NCBI GenBank assembly: GCA_937920555.1
Contig: CAKZTM010000030.1
Span: forward strand, 28,918 to 92,917
DNA length: 64,000 nt
Reading direction: 5' to 3'
DNA from: an uncultured Paracoccaceae bacterium
GTDB taxonomy: Bacteria > Pseudomonadota > Alphaproteobacteria > Rhodobacterales > Rhodobacteraceae
Position numbers and translations under genes: made by a program. A model generated the notes under the pieces. It did not search any database. It worked only from the letters and a program-made list of their open reading frames with translations, and was not told the origin of the DNA. How positions within the stretch are numbered: position 1 is the first letter of the stretch; each line of letters starts with the position of its first letter. This document shows, one piece after another, positions 8,336 to 17,554 of this stretch.

Positions 8336-10324
8336 TCAGTCCAGACCAAGCCGTGCGTAAAGCGGATCCAACCAGCCAATTTCGGCGATGCGTTTGCCAA
8401 AAAACGCCGCGCCCTCATTGGTGAAATGCCCATAGTCCGAGAACACTTTGAACCCATCATCAGTAATGCCAAAACAGACCTCATCACTACGCTCACAGAT
8501 GAAATCCTCCTTACTCAAAAACAATGCGTCATGTCTCAAGGCTATTTCACGCAAAACACTATTCAGCTCCAGGATTCCTTCACGATGTGAAAAACGAGCT
8601 TGGAAATAGGAACGATTGACCTCCAAAGCCAGACCTGAAACATCGGAACCCGCCAAAACACGCTCCCAAACAATCGCATCAATTACGGTCTGACCATTGA
8701 TGTCACCAAACTCGACCGTGTTTCCAACCAATGCCACTTGCTTACCATCGCTCTTGGCCCGCACAACCAGCGCCTCGGTGCCGGTTAGATCATTTTGGAA
8801 ATAGCTATCGACCACATGACATTTGCGACCCAGAGCATATTGAGGCGCAATAAAGACCACATCGGCCAACAAGTATTCGGGGCTGGTGAAAAACTCAGTA
8901 CCCGGTCGCAATGCTTGATTGAAGCATGACATTTGAATGTCCTGAAGGGCCATAGAAAGCGCCGGAAATTTCTCCTTATTGCGCAAGAACGCATTGAACA
9001 TATCTTTGGCATGCGAATTTCCAACAACCAGAATTTTTGCAGTATTCGGAGCGTAGGGAATGCCCGGAAAATTACTCTCCATAAACTCCGTACGGGCCTT
9101 ATCCAGCTTACGGTTATCAATCTCAAAGTTTGGTAAAACCGCCCGCAGATGATCGAACTGGCCAAAATTTCCTTGTTGGTTAATCACCACGGCGCAGATC
9201 AAGCCCAGACTGACCAAACCGTAGGCCGTGGTCCTAACGACGTTATGTCCACTAATACGCTCTCGTTGACGAAACGGCTGTTCGACAAACAGATAGGTCA
9301 GCCAAGACAACCCAACGACGCCAAGGATGGTCAGCAAGAGGGCGATATTTGAAGGCTCCCCCAGTCCGATACGCAAAAACGCCAGTGCTGGAAAATGCCA
9401 AAGATAGAGCGAATAGGACATCAACCCGACCGTCACAAACGGACCAGTGGCCAGAAGCCGGCCGATGCCTACATCGGGCTTGGCGAAAAACAGTATCAGG
9501 CATGTCCCCAACACAGGAATGAGCGTCGGATAAGACGGATGCGGTGTAGTATCAGAGAAAAAGACCGAGGCAGAACAGATCATCACAAATCCGGCAGTAG
9601 GCAAGAAAAAGTGCAAGCCGGACGCAGACGCACGCCCGTGTCGTAAAACCATTACGGCCACCAAAACCCCCGCTAGAAGCTCCCAGATACGCGATGGGAG
9701 AAGATAGAAATTTAAGTTTGGATGTGTTCTGTCCACGGAGATCGCAAACGCAAATGACACCACTGAAAGCGCTAGAAGAATGGTGACCCAAAAACGCGAT
9801 ATGCGGTGCAGAAAGATGGCGAGAAATGGGAAGAACAAATAGAATTGCTCCTCGACGCTCAGCGACCACGTGTGGAGAAGCGGTTTTAGAAGCGACCACT
9901 CAGCTCCGTATTCTGCCGTCGAAAAATGAAAAAAGATGTTTGCGTAAAACAAAAGCGCCGCCACAACCGAATGGGCAAACTCTTCCAATGCGCTGGGCAG
10001 AAGAAGAGCCCAAGCAAATGGCAAAGAGACAAGGATCACCGCAAAAAGGGCTGGCAAAATACGTCTTGCGCGGCGCTCGTAAAACCCGAGAATACTGAAC
10101 CTGCCGGTACTGGCCAGCTCTTCAAAGATTAGAGTGGAAATCAGATAACCGCTTATGACGAAAAAAACATCAACGCCAACAAAGCCACCGGTCAAAAAAG
10201 TCCCACCGAACACCTCGAACTCAGCGTGATAAATCACGACGGTCAAAACAGCGATGGCTCTCAGGCCGTCAATTTCGGGGCGATACTGCAAGTGTCTTCT
10301 CTGCAGGAAAATCGGGTGCAACAC
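8336..10324 (-). CDS. Acyltransferase 3 (OafA/YrhL) with C-terminal SGNH domain
   Basis: A 662-residue membrane O-acyltransferase. The N-terminal half begins with YRPEIDGLRAIAVLTVVIYHAEF, whose His is the catalytic residue of the AT3 family, and holds about ten hydrophobic segments plus RRARRILPALF. The C-terminal soluble part is an SGNH-hydrolase-like domain with VVGNSHAKDMF and the closing DYGHFTNEG motif (Asp-x-x-His). Such fusions O-acetylate lipopolysaccharide, exopolysaccharide or peptidoglycan: the membrane part passes acetyl groups across the inner membrane and the SGNH part transfers them. The start is GTG without a clear ribosome-binding site, so it is uncertain by a few codons. It stands alone, 47 nt from the Rieske gene on the same strand. 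Confidence 0.93.
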   Translation of the reverse strand: MLHPIFLQRRHLQYRPEIDGLRAIAVLTVVIYHAEFEVFGGTFLTGGFVGVDVFFVISGYLISTLIFEELASTGRFSILGFYERRARRILPALFAVILVSLPFAWALLLPSALEEFAHSVVAALLFYANIFFHFSTAEYGAEWSLLKPLLHTWSLSVEEQFYLFFPFLAIFLHRISRFWVTILLALSVVSFAFAISVDRTHPNLNFYLLPSRIWELLAGVLVAVMVLRHGRASASGLHFFLPTAGFVMICSASVFFSDTTPHPSYPTLIPVLGTCLILFFAKPDVGIGRLLATGPFVTVGLMSYSLYLWHFPALAFLRIGLGEPSNIALLLTILGVVGLSWLTYLFVEQPFRQRERISGHNVVRTTAYGLVSLGLICAVVINQQGNFGQFDHLRAVLPNFEIDNRKLDKARTEFMESNFPGIPYAPNTAKILVVGNSHAKDMFNAFLRNKEKFPALSMALQDIQMSCFNQALRPGTEFFTSPEYLLADVVFIAPQYALGRKCHVVDSYFQNDLTGTEALVVRAKSDGKQVALVGNTVEFGDINGQTVIDAIVWERVLAGSDVSGLALEVNRSYFQARFSHREGILELNSVLREIALRHDALFLSKEDFICERSDEVCFGITDDGFKVFSDYGHFTNEGAAFFGKRIAEIGWLDPLYARLGLD

Positions 10325-10499
10325 AATTCACATTGAAACTTGGCATTAATGTGATGCGACCTCCGCCTAAAGCCGCAAAAACGCACTACGCGATCAATCT
10401 GCAAGGTGGGCGCGACTTGTGCATCAACTCTGCATGGGTTGTATAGCGTCATATTTGCGGTCATCCTAAGAAACACCACATTAAACCGGACTCCAAAAA

Positions 10500-11177
10500 A
10501 TGACCGCGCCAAAGGCCTATATCTTCGACGTATTTGGAACTTTGACGGACTGGCGAACCTCTGTGACAAGAGAGGTAGCGGCAGTATTGCCTCAAATGGA
10601 CGCTGAGGATTTTGCGACCCGTTGGCGTAGCGAATACCAACCAGCGATGGAGCGAATTCGGACCGGCAAACGAGGCTATGTGCCACTTGATGAAATTCAT
10701 TCGGAAAACCTCTCGACGGTTATGAAGAGCCTAAAAGTCAAAGCGCTAGACAAAGAACAGCACGATGATCTGGCCCGCGCTTGGGAACGTTTGGATACGT
10801 GGCCCGATGTCCTTCCAGCCCTTGATCAGCTGAAAAAAAGGGCAATAATCGCCCCTTGCTCGAACGGTTCAATAGCATTGATGACCCACCTTGCCCGACA
10901 TGCAGGCCTGCCCTGGGATTGTATTTTGGGGGCTGACATTGCCCAAGACTACAAGCCCAGACCGGCCGTCTATTTGGCCTCCTGTGCAGCACTGCGGCTC
11001 CCACCCGAAGACGTGATGATGGTCGCCGCTCACAATGATGATTTGGAAGCTGCTCAAAAACTTGGATTACAAACCGCATTCATTCCAAGGCATACAGAAC
11101 ATGGTCCCAACCAGAAGATTGACTTGCGGCCCACCGGCGACTGGACCAATTGCGTCGCGTCACTTTTAGAGTTGTAA
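10500..11177 (+). CDS. Haloacid dehalogenase type II / HAD-like hydrolase
   Basis: A 225-residue HAD-superfamily protein. Motif I FDVFGTLTDW carries the nucleophilic D10, motif II is PCSNGS, motif III lies in AQDYKPRP (Lys), and motif IV is VAAHNDDLEAA. The VFGT(L)xDW pattern and length match L-2-haloacid dehalogenase type II rather than phosphatases of the beta-phosphoglucomutase group. The predicted reaction is hydrolytic dehalogenation of 2-haloacids with inversion, though many members have other or unknown substrates. It is divergent from the acyltransferase across a 175-bp gap and abuts the convergent GST gene with no intergenic base. Confidence 0.85.
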   Translation: MTAPKAYIFDVFGTLTDWRTSVTREVAAVLPQMDAEDFATRWRSEYQPAMERIRTGKRGYVPLDEIHSENLSTVMKSLKVKALDKEQHDDLARAWERLDTWPDVLPALDQLKKRAIIAPCSNGSIALMTHLARHAGLPWDCILGADIAQDYKPRPAVYLASCAALRLPPEDVMMVAAHNDDLEAAQKLGLQTAFIPRHTEHGPNQKIDLRPTGDWTNCVASLLEL

Positions 11178-12050
11178 TTAGTTCTTTAGCAACTCCATCA
11201 AGGCAGGCCATGCAGCGGGATCTGCAACCGATTTATCCCTGCAAAATGTGTTACAAAAGCCAATGATTTGGCCATCAATTTCCGCCAAACTGTCCGGTTT
11301 TATTGGCTTTTGCGAATACGGGCACAGCTTGTTTCTGGCAACGCCCCCCTCAACAGCTTGGGCCGCCAGCGGCTTAGGACCCGGCCAAGCGCCGCGAGGA
11401 TATGGAAGCTGATAGGTCTGCTGTACGTAGTTTTCAGCCTTTCCCAAAGCCCTCCATCGGCGAAAAGAGGGATCGGCAAGATGCGCCTCCACATAGGCCC
11501 GCGCCTGCGCGCCGACCGGCAATCCATATGTGGCGATCCGCGTGGCCACCGGTGCAAAAAAAACATCGGCAGCCGAGTATTCACCGCAAAGCCAAGGCCC
11601 GCCAAAACGTTCAAATGCCAAGGCCCAAATGTACTCCAAACGCGTCAAATTTGCTTTGACCGCGTCGGACACTGGAAAGCCAACGTAGGAATGCTCTAAG
11701 TTCATGGTACATTCATCACGAAGTGCGCCAAAGCCGGCATGCATCTCAGCCGCCAACATCCTCGCACGCGCTCTGGCTAGAACATCCATGGGCCAAATCC
11801 CGGCGTCCGGGTGACGCTCATGAAGCGTCTCAGCTATTGCATAGCTCTCAAAAATCGCATCTTCCTGCCCCTCAATCAGAATTGCGGGTACCGTCGTAGA
11901 TGGTTCAAAATCCTTCAAAAGTTCTGGAAACGCTTCGGTATACATCCGCGCGGTACGAACCTTCACGGGTATTCCAAATCTCTCGAATAGAAGCCACCCA
12001 CGGAGCGACCAGCTCGAATAAGTCCGATCGCCAATTGCAAGTGTATACAT
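11178..12050 (-). CDS. Glutathione S-transferase family protein with C-terminal Cys motif
   Basis: A 290-residue protein. The N-terminal thioredoxin-fold part begins LAIGDRTYSSWSLRGWLLFERFG, a GST_N signature with a YSSWS active-site loop. ILIEGQEDAIFESYAIAETL is the glutathione-binding E-S region, and a helical C-terminal domain follows. The last 50 residues are unusual for a GST: C243-P-Y-S and FC266-NTFC270-RDK suggest a small metal-binding appendix. It is far longer than the usual 200-230 residues. The start ATG 12050 follows GAGGGAA. It shares no operon with neighbours: cobC lies 82 nt away upstream on the same strand. Substrate is unknown. Confidence 0.86.
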   Translation of the reverse strand: MYTLAIGDRTYSSWSLRGWLLFERFGIPVKVRTARMYTEAFPELLKDFEPSTTVPAILIEGQEDAIFESYAIAETLHERHPDAGIWPMDVLARARARMLAAEMHAGFGALRDECTMNLEHSYVGFPVSDAVKANLTRLEYIWALAFERFGGPWLCGEYSAADVFFAPVATRIATYGLPVGAQARAYVEAHLADPSFRRWRALGKAENYVQQTYQLPYPRGAWPGPKPLAAQAVEGGVARNKLCPYSQKPIKPDSLAEIDGQIIGFCNTFCRDKSVADPAAWPALMELLKN

Positions 12051-12132
12051 GTCTCAAATTCCCTCGTGATACTTAGGACACATTACCAAGAACCAGGCCC
12101 GCACTTCTAACGAAATCTCGTGTCATCGATCA

Positions 12133-12720
12133 TCACGGAAGGTGATTAACGCTCTTGACCACCCAACTATCCGTTATGTGTAGATACTCGATCCGGGTAA
12201 CGGAAAGATTGTCGATATGAAACCGGGTCGCTACCGACGCAGGCATATTGGAGGCGTGGGCAATCGCGGTTAGAATAACGCCGAAATGGGCGACACAACA
12301 AATATGCCCATCACGATGCACCCGCGCCAGGTCTTGCAAAACTTGGCTTACCCGACCTTGAAGCGCATGAAAACTCTCCCCGCCCGGCGGTGCCGCATCA
12401 CCGGGGTTTTCCCAAAAATGTCGGCTCGCTTCAGGATCATTTTGGGCGATTTCATCAAACTCGCGCCCCTCCCAATCACCGAAGTTGAACTCGCGCAGAT
12501 CCGCATGATGATCCAAACGTAAGCGTGAGCCACCGATCGCATCCGCGGTGTGGACCGCCCTGCTAAGATCAGAAGATACAACAACTGCGTCACTTGGGAT
12601 CATCTCAGATGTTCGGGCCACTTGCTCCAGATCGCTCAAATCAGCTGGAATATCAGTCCAACCATTGGCCGCCGTTGAGTTCGTTGGTCCATGCCTTACA
12701 AGCCAAAACGTTGTTCTCAA
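12133..12720 (-). CDS. cobC: Histidine phosphatase family protein, probable alpha-ribazole phosphatase
   Basis: A 195-residue phosphoglycerate-mutase-like phosphatase. The catalytic R9-H10-G11 is in FWLVRHGPTN, a second Arg in SSDLSRAVHTADAI, REFNFGDWEGREFDEI matches the alpha-ribazole phosphatase / phosphoglycerate mutase pattern, and the second catalytic His is in CCVAHFGVILTAI. CobC removes the 5'-phosphate from alpha-ribazole phosphate in the lower-ligand branch of cobalamin assembly. The assignment rests on the 4-nt overlap with cobU, which acts in the same pathway; without that context it would be only a generic phosphatase. Confidence 0.8.
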   Translation of the reverse strand: MRTTFWLVRHGPTNSTAANGWTDIPADLSDLEQVARTSEMIPSDAVVVSSDLSRAVHTADAIGGSRLRLDHHADLREFNFGDWEGREFDEIAQNDPEASRHFWENPGDAAPPGGESFHALQGRVSQVLQDLARVHRDGHICCVAHFGVILTAIAHASNMPASVATRFHIDNLSVTRIEYLHITDSWVVKSVNHLP

Positions 12721-13253
12721 GGCAACTGCCCCTTTAAGACTATCGGCAATCCAGCCGCCACAAAAACCACAAGATTTGCCGCCGTCGCTGCACGTTGATT
12801 AAGCAACCCCTGAGCATCACGGAACGACCGTCCCAAACGCGTTTCGGGCACCAAGCCCATTCCAATTTCATTTGAAACCATCACAACCGGACAGTCCAAT
12901 CTATCAAGTCCCGCCAACAACAGATCCGTTTGAAGCCCGAGATCACGTTCATCTTCCATTTGATTGGACAGCCAAAGGGTTAAACAATCGATCAATACCC
13001 CCTCACCGTCCTGCAAATTCGAAAGAGCGGCAGCCGGATCAAGTGGTTCTTCAACCGTGCGCCAACCCTCACCGCGCTGCTTGCGGTGGATTTCAATACG
13101 GTTCACCATTTCCGCATCGCGCGCCTCAGCGGTGGCAAGATACACCCGCCGTTCGCAAAATTGCGCCAAAAGATTTTCCGCAAATGTAGATTTACCTGAT
13201 CGCGAACCGCCCAATACCAGTGCGAACGGGCGATTTGCATGTTTTTTTTCCAT
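12717..13253 (-). CDS. cobU: Bifunctional adenosylcobinamide kinase / adenosylcobinamide-phosphate guanylyltransferase
   Basis: A 178-residue protein of typical CobU/CobP length. The P-loop is GGSRSGKS at residues 15-22. RVYLATAEARDAEMVNRIEIHRKQRGEGWRTVEEP contains the guanylylated His region, and LIDCLTLWLSNQM and VVMVSNEIGMGLVPETRLGRSFRDAQGLLNQRAA are both family hallmarks. It phosphorylates adenosylcobinamide and transfers GMP to give AdoCbi-GDP in late cobalamin synthesis and salvage. It is translationally coupled to cobC by a 4-nt overlap and is divergent from the rpoH gene. I see no room for a cobalamin riboswitch in the 87-bp upstream gap. Confidence 0.95.
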   Translation of the reverse strand: MEKKHANRPFALVLGGSRSGKSTFAENLLAQFCERRVYLATAEARDAEMVNRIEIHRKQRGEGWRTVEEPLDPAAALSNLQDGEGVLIDCLTLWLSNQMEDERDLGLQTDLLLAGLDRLDCPVVMVSNEIGMGLVPETRLGRSFRDAQGLLNQRAATAANLVVFVAAGLPIVLKGQLP

Positions 13254-13340
13254 TTTTGACGGGTCTCATGATCCAAACGGGAAGGGACCTCGTACCAATA
13301 TCAAACAGGCACAAAAGCTCAATGGCACGGGAGACGCACA

Positions 13341-14225
13341 ATGGGACAGGCCGACACATCAATGCGGGTTTTTCGCAACTTGGCGATGAAAGCCGAATTA
13401 CTCGAAGCAGAGGTTGAGCATGAACTTGCCTTAAAGTGGCGCGACGAGCGATGCGAAAAATCCCTGCACCGTTTGATAACCGCTTACATGCGGCTCGCGA
13501 TCTCTATGGCCGGCAAGTTTCGCAAGTATGGTCTTCCAATGTCCGATTTGACCCAAGAGGCAACCGTTGGACTGATGAAAGCGGCCGAGAAGTTCGATCC
13601 AGATCGGGGTGTTCGGTTCTCTACATATGCCGTTTGGTGGATTAAGGCCTCTATCCAAGACCATGTCATGCGCAATTGGTCATTGGTTCGTATTGGCTCG
13701 ACTTCCGCACAAAAGAGCCTTTTCTTCAATTTGCGTCGTGTCAGGGCAAAGATTGAAAACGATACACGAAGCTTGGGAGCTGAAATTGATACCGTCGCCC
13801 TGCATGCCCAGATTTCCGCAGAGATTGGAGTATCGCAGCGCGACGTTCGGATAATGGACGCGCGCATGGCAGGAGGTGACGCGTCACTCAATACAACCCA
13901 AGCCGCCGACGAAGACGGTCGCGAGTGGATCGAAACGCTGGTTGATACCGCCAACCCAACTGAAGAGGTGGTGGCCGAGACTTGCGATCAGCAAACCCAA
14001 CGTGTCTGGTTGGCTAAGGCAATGAACAGCTTGAACGCTCGCGAGCGCATGATCGTTGTTGAGCGCAAACTGGTGGATGAACCGCGAACCTTAGAAAGTC
14101 TCGGCAACGAATTGGGGCTCTCAAAGGAACGGGTCAGACAATTAGAATCAGCAGCACTGACCAAGATGCGTAAGCACCTTCAAACCGAAGTCGGCGGGTC
14201 TGTGAGAGAGATGATTTTCGCGTAA
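13341..14225 (+). CDS. rpoH2: RNA polymerase sigma factor, RpoH family (RpoHII-like)
   Basis: A 294-residue sigma-70-family factor. Region 2 reads LITAYMRLAISMAGKFRKYGLPMSDLTQEATVGLMKAAEKFDPDRGVRFSTYAVWWIKASIQDHVMRNWSLVR. The RpoH box is present as QKSLFFNLRRVR. Region 4 is LESLGNELGLSKERVRQLESAALTKMRKHL. Rhodobacterales usually have two RpoH factors. The start EVEHELALKWRDERCEKSLHRLI is closer to what I recall of RpoHII, which responds to singlet oxygen and oxidative stress, than to heat-shock RpoHI; that sub-assignment is from memory. ATG 13341 follows GGGAG with 7 nt spacing. It is monocistronic, with an AT-rich 253-nt gap downstream. Confidence 0.9.
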   Translation: MGQADTSMRVFRNLAMKAELLEAEVEHELALKWRDERCEKSLHRLITAYMRLAISMAGKFRKYGLPMSDLTQEATVGLMKAAEKFDPDRGVRFSTYAVWWIKASIQDHVMRNWSLVRIGSTSAQKSLFFNLRRVRAKIENDTRSLGAEIDTVALHAQISAEIGVSQRDVRIMDARMAGGDASLNTTQAADEDGREWIETLVDTANPTEEVVAETCDQQTQRVWLAKAMNSLNARERMIVVERKLVDEPRTLESLGNELGLSKERVRQLESAALTKMRKHLQTEVGGSVREMIFA

Positions 14226-14478
14226 GTTGCCCGGACTTGTCGTATTGTCAGGCTGATTAACCACGATTGCGCGCCCAAAATACCGACCTCATGTCATTCA
14301 ATCGGCGCGCAACACACTGATAAATATAATATTTCATACAAATCTCAATTTTAATCATATTTACCTAAATGCCTTGATTATGACGTATTCGGCAATTACC
14401 ACCTCAATCTTGTAGCATGTATAGTTACAGAATGTGTATTGAGTTTGGGATGTTTTGTCCCTGTATGAGTGAGGATTG

Positions 14479-15684
14479 ATGCTGGCTGGACGCAAAATAT
14501 TGCTGGCCATTGGTGGTGGTATAGCCGCCTTTAAGTGCCTCGACCTGATCCGGCGTTTGCGGGAACAGGGTGCGGAAGTTACGCCTGTGTTGACCCGTTC
14601 AGCTGAGGAATTTGTGACGCCTTTAAGCGTCTCAGCTCTGTCTGCTCAGAAGGTTTATCGAGATCTCTTCAACCTCAATGATGAACACGAGATGGGTCAC
14701 ATCGAGCTCTCACGGGCCGCAGATCTTGTCGTTGTGGCACCCGCGACCGCTGATTTGATGGCAAAAATGGCAGGTGGCCACGCCAATGATCTCGTCTCAA
14801 CGTTACTTATGGCGACGGACAAAAAAGTTCTAATCGCTCCGTCCATGAACGTTCGCATGTGGGAACATGCCGCCACACAGCGCAATCTCAAGACTCTTCA
14901 AGACGACGGGATCGTCGTTGTAGGTCCTAATGAAGGGGATATGGCTTGCGGCGAATACGGTCCTGGACGAATGGCAGAGGTTCCGGAAATCATAGACGCG
15001 ATTTCTGCAACCTTGTCTGATGGTCCATTAAAGGGCCACCATGCCCTTGTGACGTCAGGTCCAACCCACGAGCCCATTGATCCTGTGCGCTACATAGCAA
15101 ACCGATCATCAGGCGGCCAAGGAACTGCGATAGCAGACGCACTGATAGCGAAAGGTGCGCAAGTCACTTTCATTACCGGCCCTGCCAGTGCTGAACGGCC
15201 GAAAGGTTGCCAAATCATTGAGGTTACAACGGCCGCCGAAATGCTGGCCGCAACCAAAGCGGCCTTGCCGGCCGATGTTGCAATTTTTGCAGCCGCTGTA
15301 GCGGATTGGCATATCAAAGGCGATAAGTCATCGAAGATAAAGAAAACAAAGGGCAAAACCGGCCCCGATCTGGAATTTGAAGAAAACCCAGATATTCTCA
15401 AAACCGTCGCCAGTATGAGAAATGGACGCCCCAGCCTCGTGGTCGGGTTCGCTGCGGAAACAGACAATGTAATCTCCAATGGCAAAGCCAAGCGGGACCG
15501 CAAAGGCTGCGACTGGATTGTCATCAACGACGTTAGTCCCGAAACCGGTATTATGGGCGGCTCTGAGAATGACGTAACTCTAATTTCTGATGATGATACC
15601 GAAGATTGGCCCCGTATGAGTAAACGAGCTGTTGGAGAACGGCTCGCCGCTCGCATTGCGGAAGAATTGAATAGCAAGATTTAA
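14479..15684 (+). CDS. coaBC: Bifunctional phosphopantothenoylcysteine decarboxylase / phosphopantothenate-cysteine ligase
   Basis: A 401-residue fusion making 4'-phosphopantetheine from phosphopantothenate and cysteine. The N-terminal CoaC flavoprotein part has [21 protein letters not shown], the catalytic His in [21 protein letters not shown], and the lid motif [12 protein letters not shown]. The CoaB part has [24 protein letters not shown], the [10 protein letters not shown] dimer/active-site strand and KIKK lysines. ATG 14479 has GAGG four to seven nt upstream; an in-frame TTG at 14476 is the alternative. The upstream gap (14226-14478) is AT-rich with no recognisable motif. dut follows after 23 nt, as in many proteobacteria. 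Confidence 0.96.
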   Translation: MLAGRKILLAIGGGIAAFKCLDLIRRLREQGAEVTPVLTRSAEEFVTPLSVSALSAQKVYRDLFNLNDEHEMGHIELSRAADLVVVAPATADLMAKMAGGHANDLVSTLLMATDKKVLIAPSMNVRMWEHAATQRNLKTLQDDGIVVVGPNEGDMACGEYGPGRMAEVPEIIDAISATLSDGPLKGHHALVTSGPTHEPIDPVRYIANRSSGGQGTAIADALIAKGAQVTFITGPASAERPKGCQIIEVTTAAEMLAATKAALPADVAIFAAAVADWHIKGDKSSKIKKTKGKTGPDLEFEENPDILKTVASMRNGRPSLVVGFAAETDNVISNGKAKRDRKGCDWIVINDVSPETGIMGGSENDVTLISDDDTEDWPRMSKRAVGERLAARIAEELNSKI

Positions 15685-15707
15685 GTTTAGTGAGTGAAGG
15701 TGAGTTA

Positions 15708-16196
15708 ATGTACGATCTATCAATGGTGAAACCCCCCGTGTCGGTAAACATCAGCCGGAGCCGTGATGCGGACCGGACAGTGCCGCTGCCTGCTTATGAG
15801 ACCGACGGTGCTGCTGGCATGGATGTACGTGCCAATTTTCCGTTAGGTGAACGGGATAAGACCATTACGGTTGAGCCCGGTGAGCGCCAGCTCATTCCGA
15901 CAGGCCTCATCATGGACATCCCAATTGGATACGAGATGCAGGTCCGTCCACGCTCAGGTTTGGCGCTTAAATCAGGTATTACCTTGGCAAATTCGCCGGG
16001 AACAATTGACAGTGATTATCGCGGCGAGATTGGGGTCATTTTGATTAACCTCAGCCTTGATGCGTTTCATGTGGTGCACGGTGACCGTGTAGCACAATTC
16101 GTATTCGCGCCTGTTACGCGATGCGTGTGGAAAGAGGTCGAGGATCATCCGGCCACTCTGCGTGGGGCAGGGGGCTTCGGTTCAACCGGAGTTTAG
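15708..16196 (+). CDS. dut: Deoxyuridine 5'-triphosphate nucleotidohydrolase (dUTPase)
   Basis: A 162-residue trimeric dUTPase. Motif 1 is [10 protein letters not shown], motif 2 [10 protein letters not shown], motif 3 [21 protein letters not shown] with the catalytic Asp and uracil-stacking Tyr, motif 4 [12 protein letters not shown], and motif 5 is the C-terminal glycine-rich GAGGFGSTG lid. It hydrolyses dUTP to dUMP and pyrophosphate, preventing uracil incorporation. The frame begins at GTG 15690, but ATG 15708 is preceded by AAGGTGAG and is preferred. It is co-directional with coaBC and the downstream rrf2 and moeB genes, likely one transcription unit. Confidence 0.96.
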   Translation: MYDLSMVKPPVSVNISRSRDADRTVPLPAYETDGAAGMDVRANFPLGERDKTITVEPGERQLIPTGLIMDIPIGYEMQVRPRSGLALKSGITLANSPGTIDSDYRGEIGVILINLSLDAFHVVHGDRVAQFVFAPVTRCVWKEVEDHPATLRGAGGFGSTGV

Positions 16197-16258
16197 TAGT
16201 TTTAGGTGGGGGCGCCGCGCTGTGTGGTGTCTGAATTTGTGTAAGTGGAGTAAAGAAT

Positions 16259-16705
16259 ATGTTGCGTTTGTCTAAAAAATCCGTCTTGGCGTTGGAAGCC
16301 GTGCTGGATGTTGCATTTTATGCGCGTGTAAGCCCGGTCCAATCCCGCGAAATTACCGCACGCCAGGGCATACCTCATCGGTATCTTGAGCAGGTCATGC
16401 AGCGGCTCGCCCGAGACGGTGTTCTCAAGGGCGTACGTGGCCCGCGCGGAGGGTACATGCTCGCCCGTCCCGGACACGAAGTTACTGTCGGTGATATCGT
16501 ACGGATCGTAAATGACGTTGATCCAGACGATGATGATACGGTTTCAATCTCCGAGTTGGCATCAAAGGTTGTAAGCCCTCTTTGGTCCGAGATTGAAGGC
16601 AATATTCTGAGGTGGTTTGACGACATAACAATCACTGATCTGTGCGACATGGCCGATCGTCGTGGCGTCTCGCCACAGTCCATGGTTCATAAAATGGCAG
16701 GTTAA
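16259..16705 (+). CDS. Rrf2-family transcriptional regulator
   Basis: A 148-residue Rrf2 regulator. The winged-helix N-terminus LRLSKKSVLALEAVLDVAFYA ... REITARQGIPHRYLEQVMQRLARDGVLKGVRGPRGGYMLAR is the family signature. In IscR and NsrR three spaced cysteines after this region bind a 2Fe-2S cluster. Here that segment (VNDVDPDDDDTVSISELASKVV) has none, and the only Cys is in DLCDMA near the end. It is therefore probably a cluster-free regulator, perhaps of the neighbouring genes. ATG 16259 follows GGAG nine nt upstream. It lies between dut and moeB on the same strand. Confidence 0.88.
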   Translation: MLRLSKKSVLALEAVLDVAFYARVSPVQSREITARQGIPHRYLEQVMQRLARDGVLKGVRGPRGGYMLARPGHEVTVGDIVRIVNDVDPDDDDTVSISELASKVVSPLWSEIEGNILRWFDDITITDLCDMADRRGVSPQSMVHKMAG

Positions 16706-16755
16706 CATCATCCGGTCTCTTGAGTAGGCTCCATTAACCGCTATGGGGTCGACCA

Positions 16756-17520
16756 ATGACTTTTTCTGATGATGAACTGGAACGCTACGCCCGCCACATC
16801 GTTCTTCGCGAAGTTGGCGGGCCCGGGCAGCGCAAACTATCAAATGCCCGGATTGCATGCATCGGGGCGGGAGGCCTTGGCTCACCTGCCCTGATGTATT
16901 TGGCCGCCGCGGGCGTAGGAACACTCGGCATTATCGATGATGACATAGTTAGCCTGTCCAATTTACAGCGACAGATCGTGCACAAGACAGGCGCCATCGG
17001 TCACCCAAAAACCAAGAGTGCACACGCGACACTTGGGCGGATCAATCCCAATGTCTTCGTGGACGAACACCAGTTGCGATTAACTAAAGATAATGCTGCA
17101 GACATCTTGCGGAGCTACGATCTGATTTTGGACGGATGCGACAACTTCAAAACCCGGTATTTGGTCAACGAGACCTGCGCAAAATTTCAGATCCCGCTCA
17201 TCTCTGGGGCGATCACGCAATGGGAAGGTCAGCTAAGCCTCTTTGATCCCGCCAATGGCACGCCCTGCTATGCTTGTTTATTCCCTAATGAACCGGCAAA
17301 AGGTCTCTCACCGTCCTGTGCTGAAGCTGGGGTCATGGGCGCGCTTGCAGGAATTATCGGCTCCATGATGGCTTGCGAGGCGATTAAATATGTCGCCGGG
17401 GCAGGACAAACTTTGACAGGCGAGATATTGATCCACGACGCGCTTTGGGGCGAAAGTCGTAAGGTAAAGGTTACTCAAAATCCCAATTGTAAAATCTGTG
17501 CGAAATACGCTCAGCAGTAA
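16756..17520 (+). CDS. moeB: MoeB/ThiF-type sulfur-carrier-protein adenylyltransferase
   Basis: A 254-residue E1-like enzyme. The nucleotide-binding loop GAGGLGS is at 37-43, then DDDIVSLSNLQRQIVH (the R-Q pair contacting ATP), DGCDNFKTRYLVNETC, and two CxxC zinc pairs, CYAC and CKIC. It adenylates the C-terminal glycine of MoaD (molybdopterin synthase small subunit) or ThiS. No rhodanese domain is attached, so it is the short MoeB/ThiF form. The start follows GGGTCGACCA with only a modest GGGG. It is the last gene of the coaBC-dut-rrf2-moeB run and converges on the BKACE gene. No other molybdopterin gene is visible in the window. Confidence 0.93.
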   Translation: MTFSDDELERYARHIVLREVGGPGQRKLSNARIACIGAGGLGSPALMYLAAAGVGTLGIIDDDIVSLSNLQRQIVHKTGAIGHPKTKSAHATLGRINPNVFVDEHQLRLTKDNAADILRSYDLILDGCDNFKTRYLVNETCAKFQIPLISGAITQWEGQLSLFDPANGTPCYACLFPNEPAKGLSPSCAEAGVMGALAGIIGSMMACEAIKYVAGAGQTLTGEILIHDALWGESRKVKVTQNPNCKICAKYAQQ

Positions 17521-17554
17521 TTTGTAGAAATTTGGAACCGCAGATCTTAAACGA

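Noticed and set aside
10261..10686. A 141-codon reverse frame across the acyltransferase-HAD gap
   Set aside because: It is antisense to the HAD start and lacks any domain or ribosome-binding site.
14226..14478. AT-rich gap after rpoH, checked for promoter motifs, riboswitch or small RNA
   Set aside because: No convincing promoter pair, stem-loop or repeat could be defined by eye.
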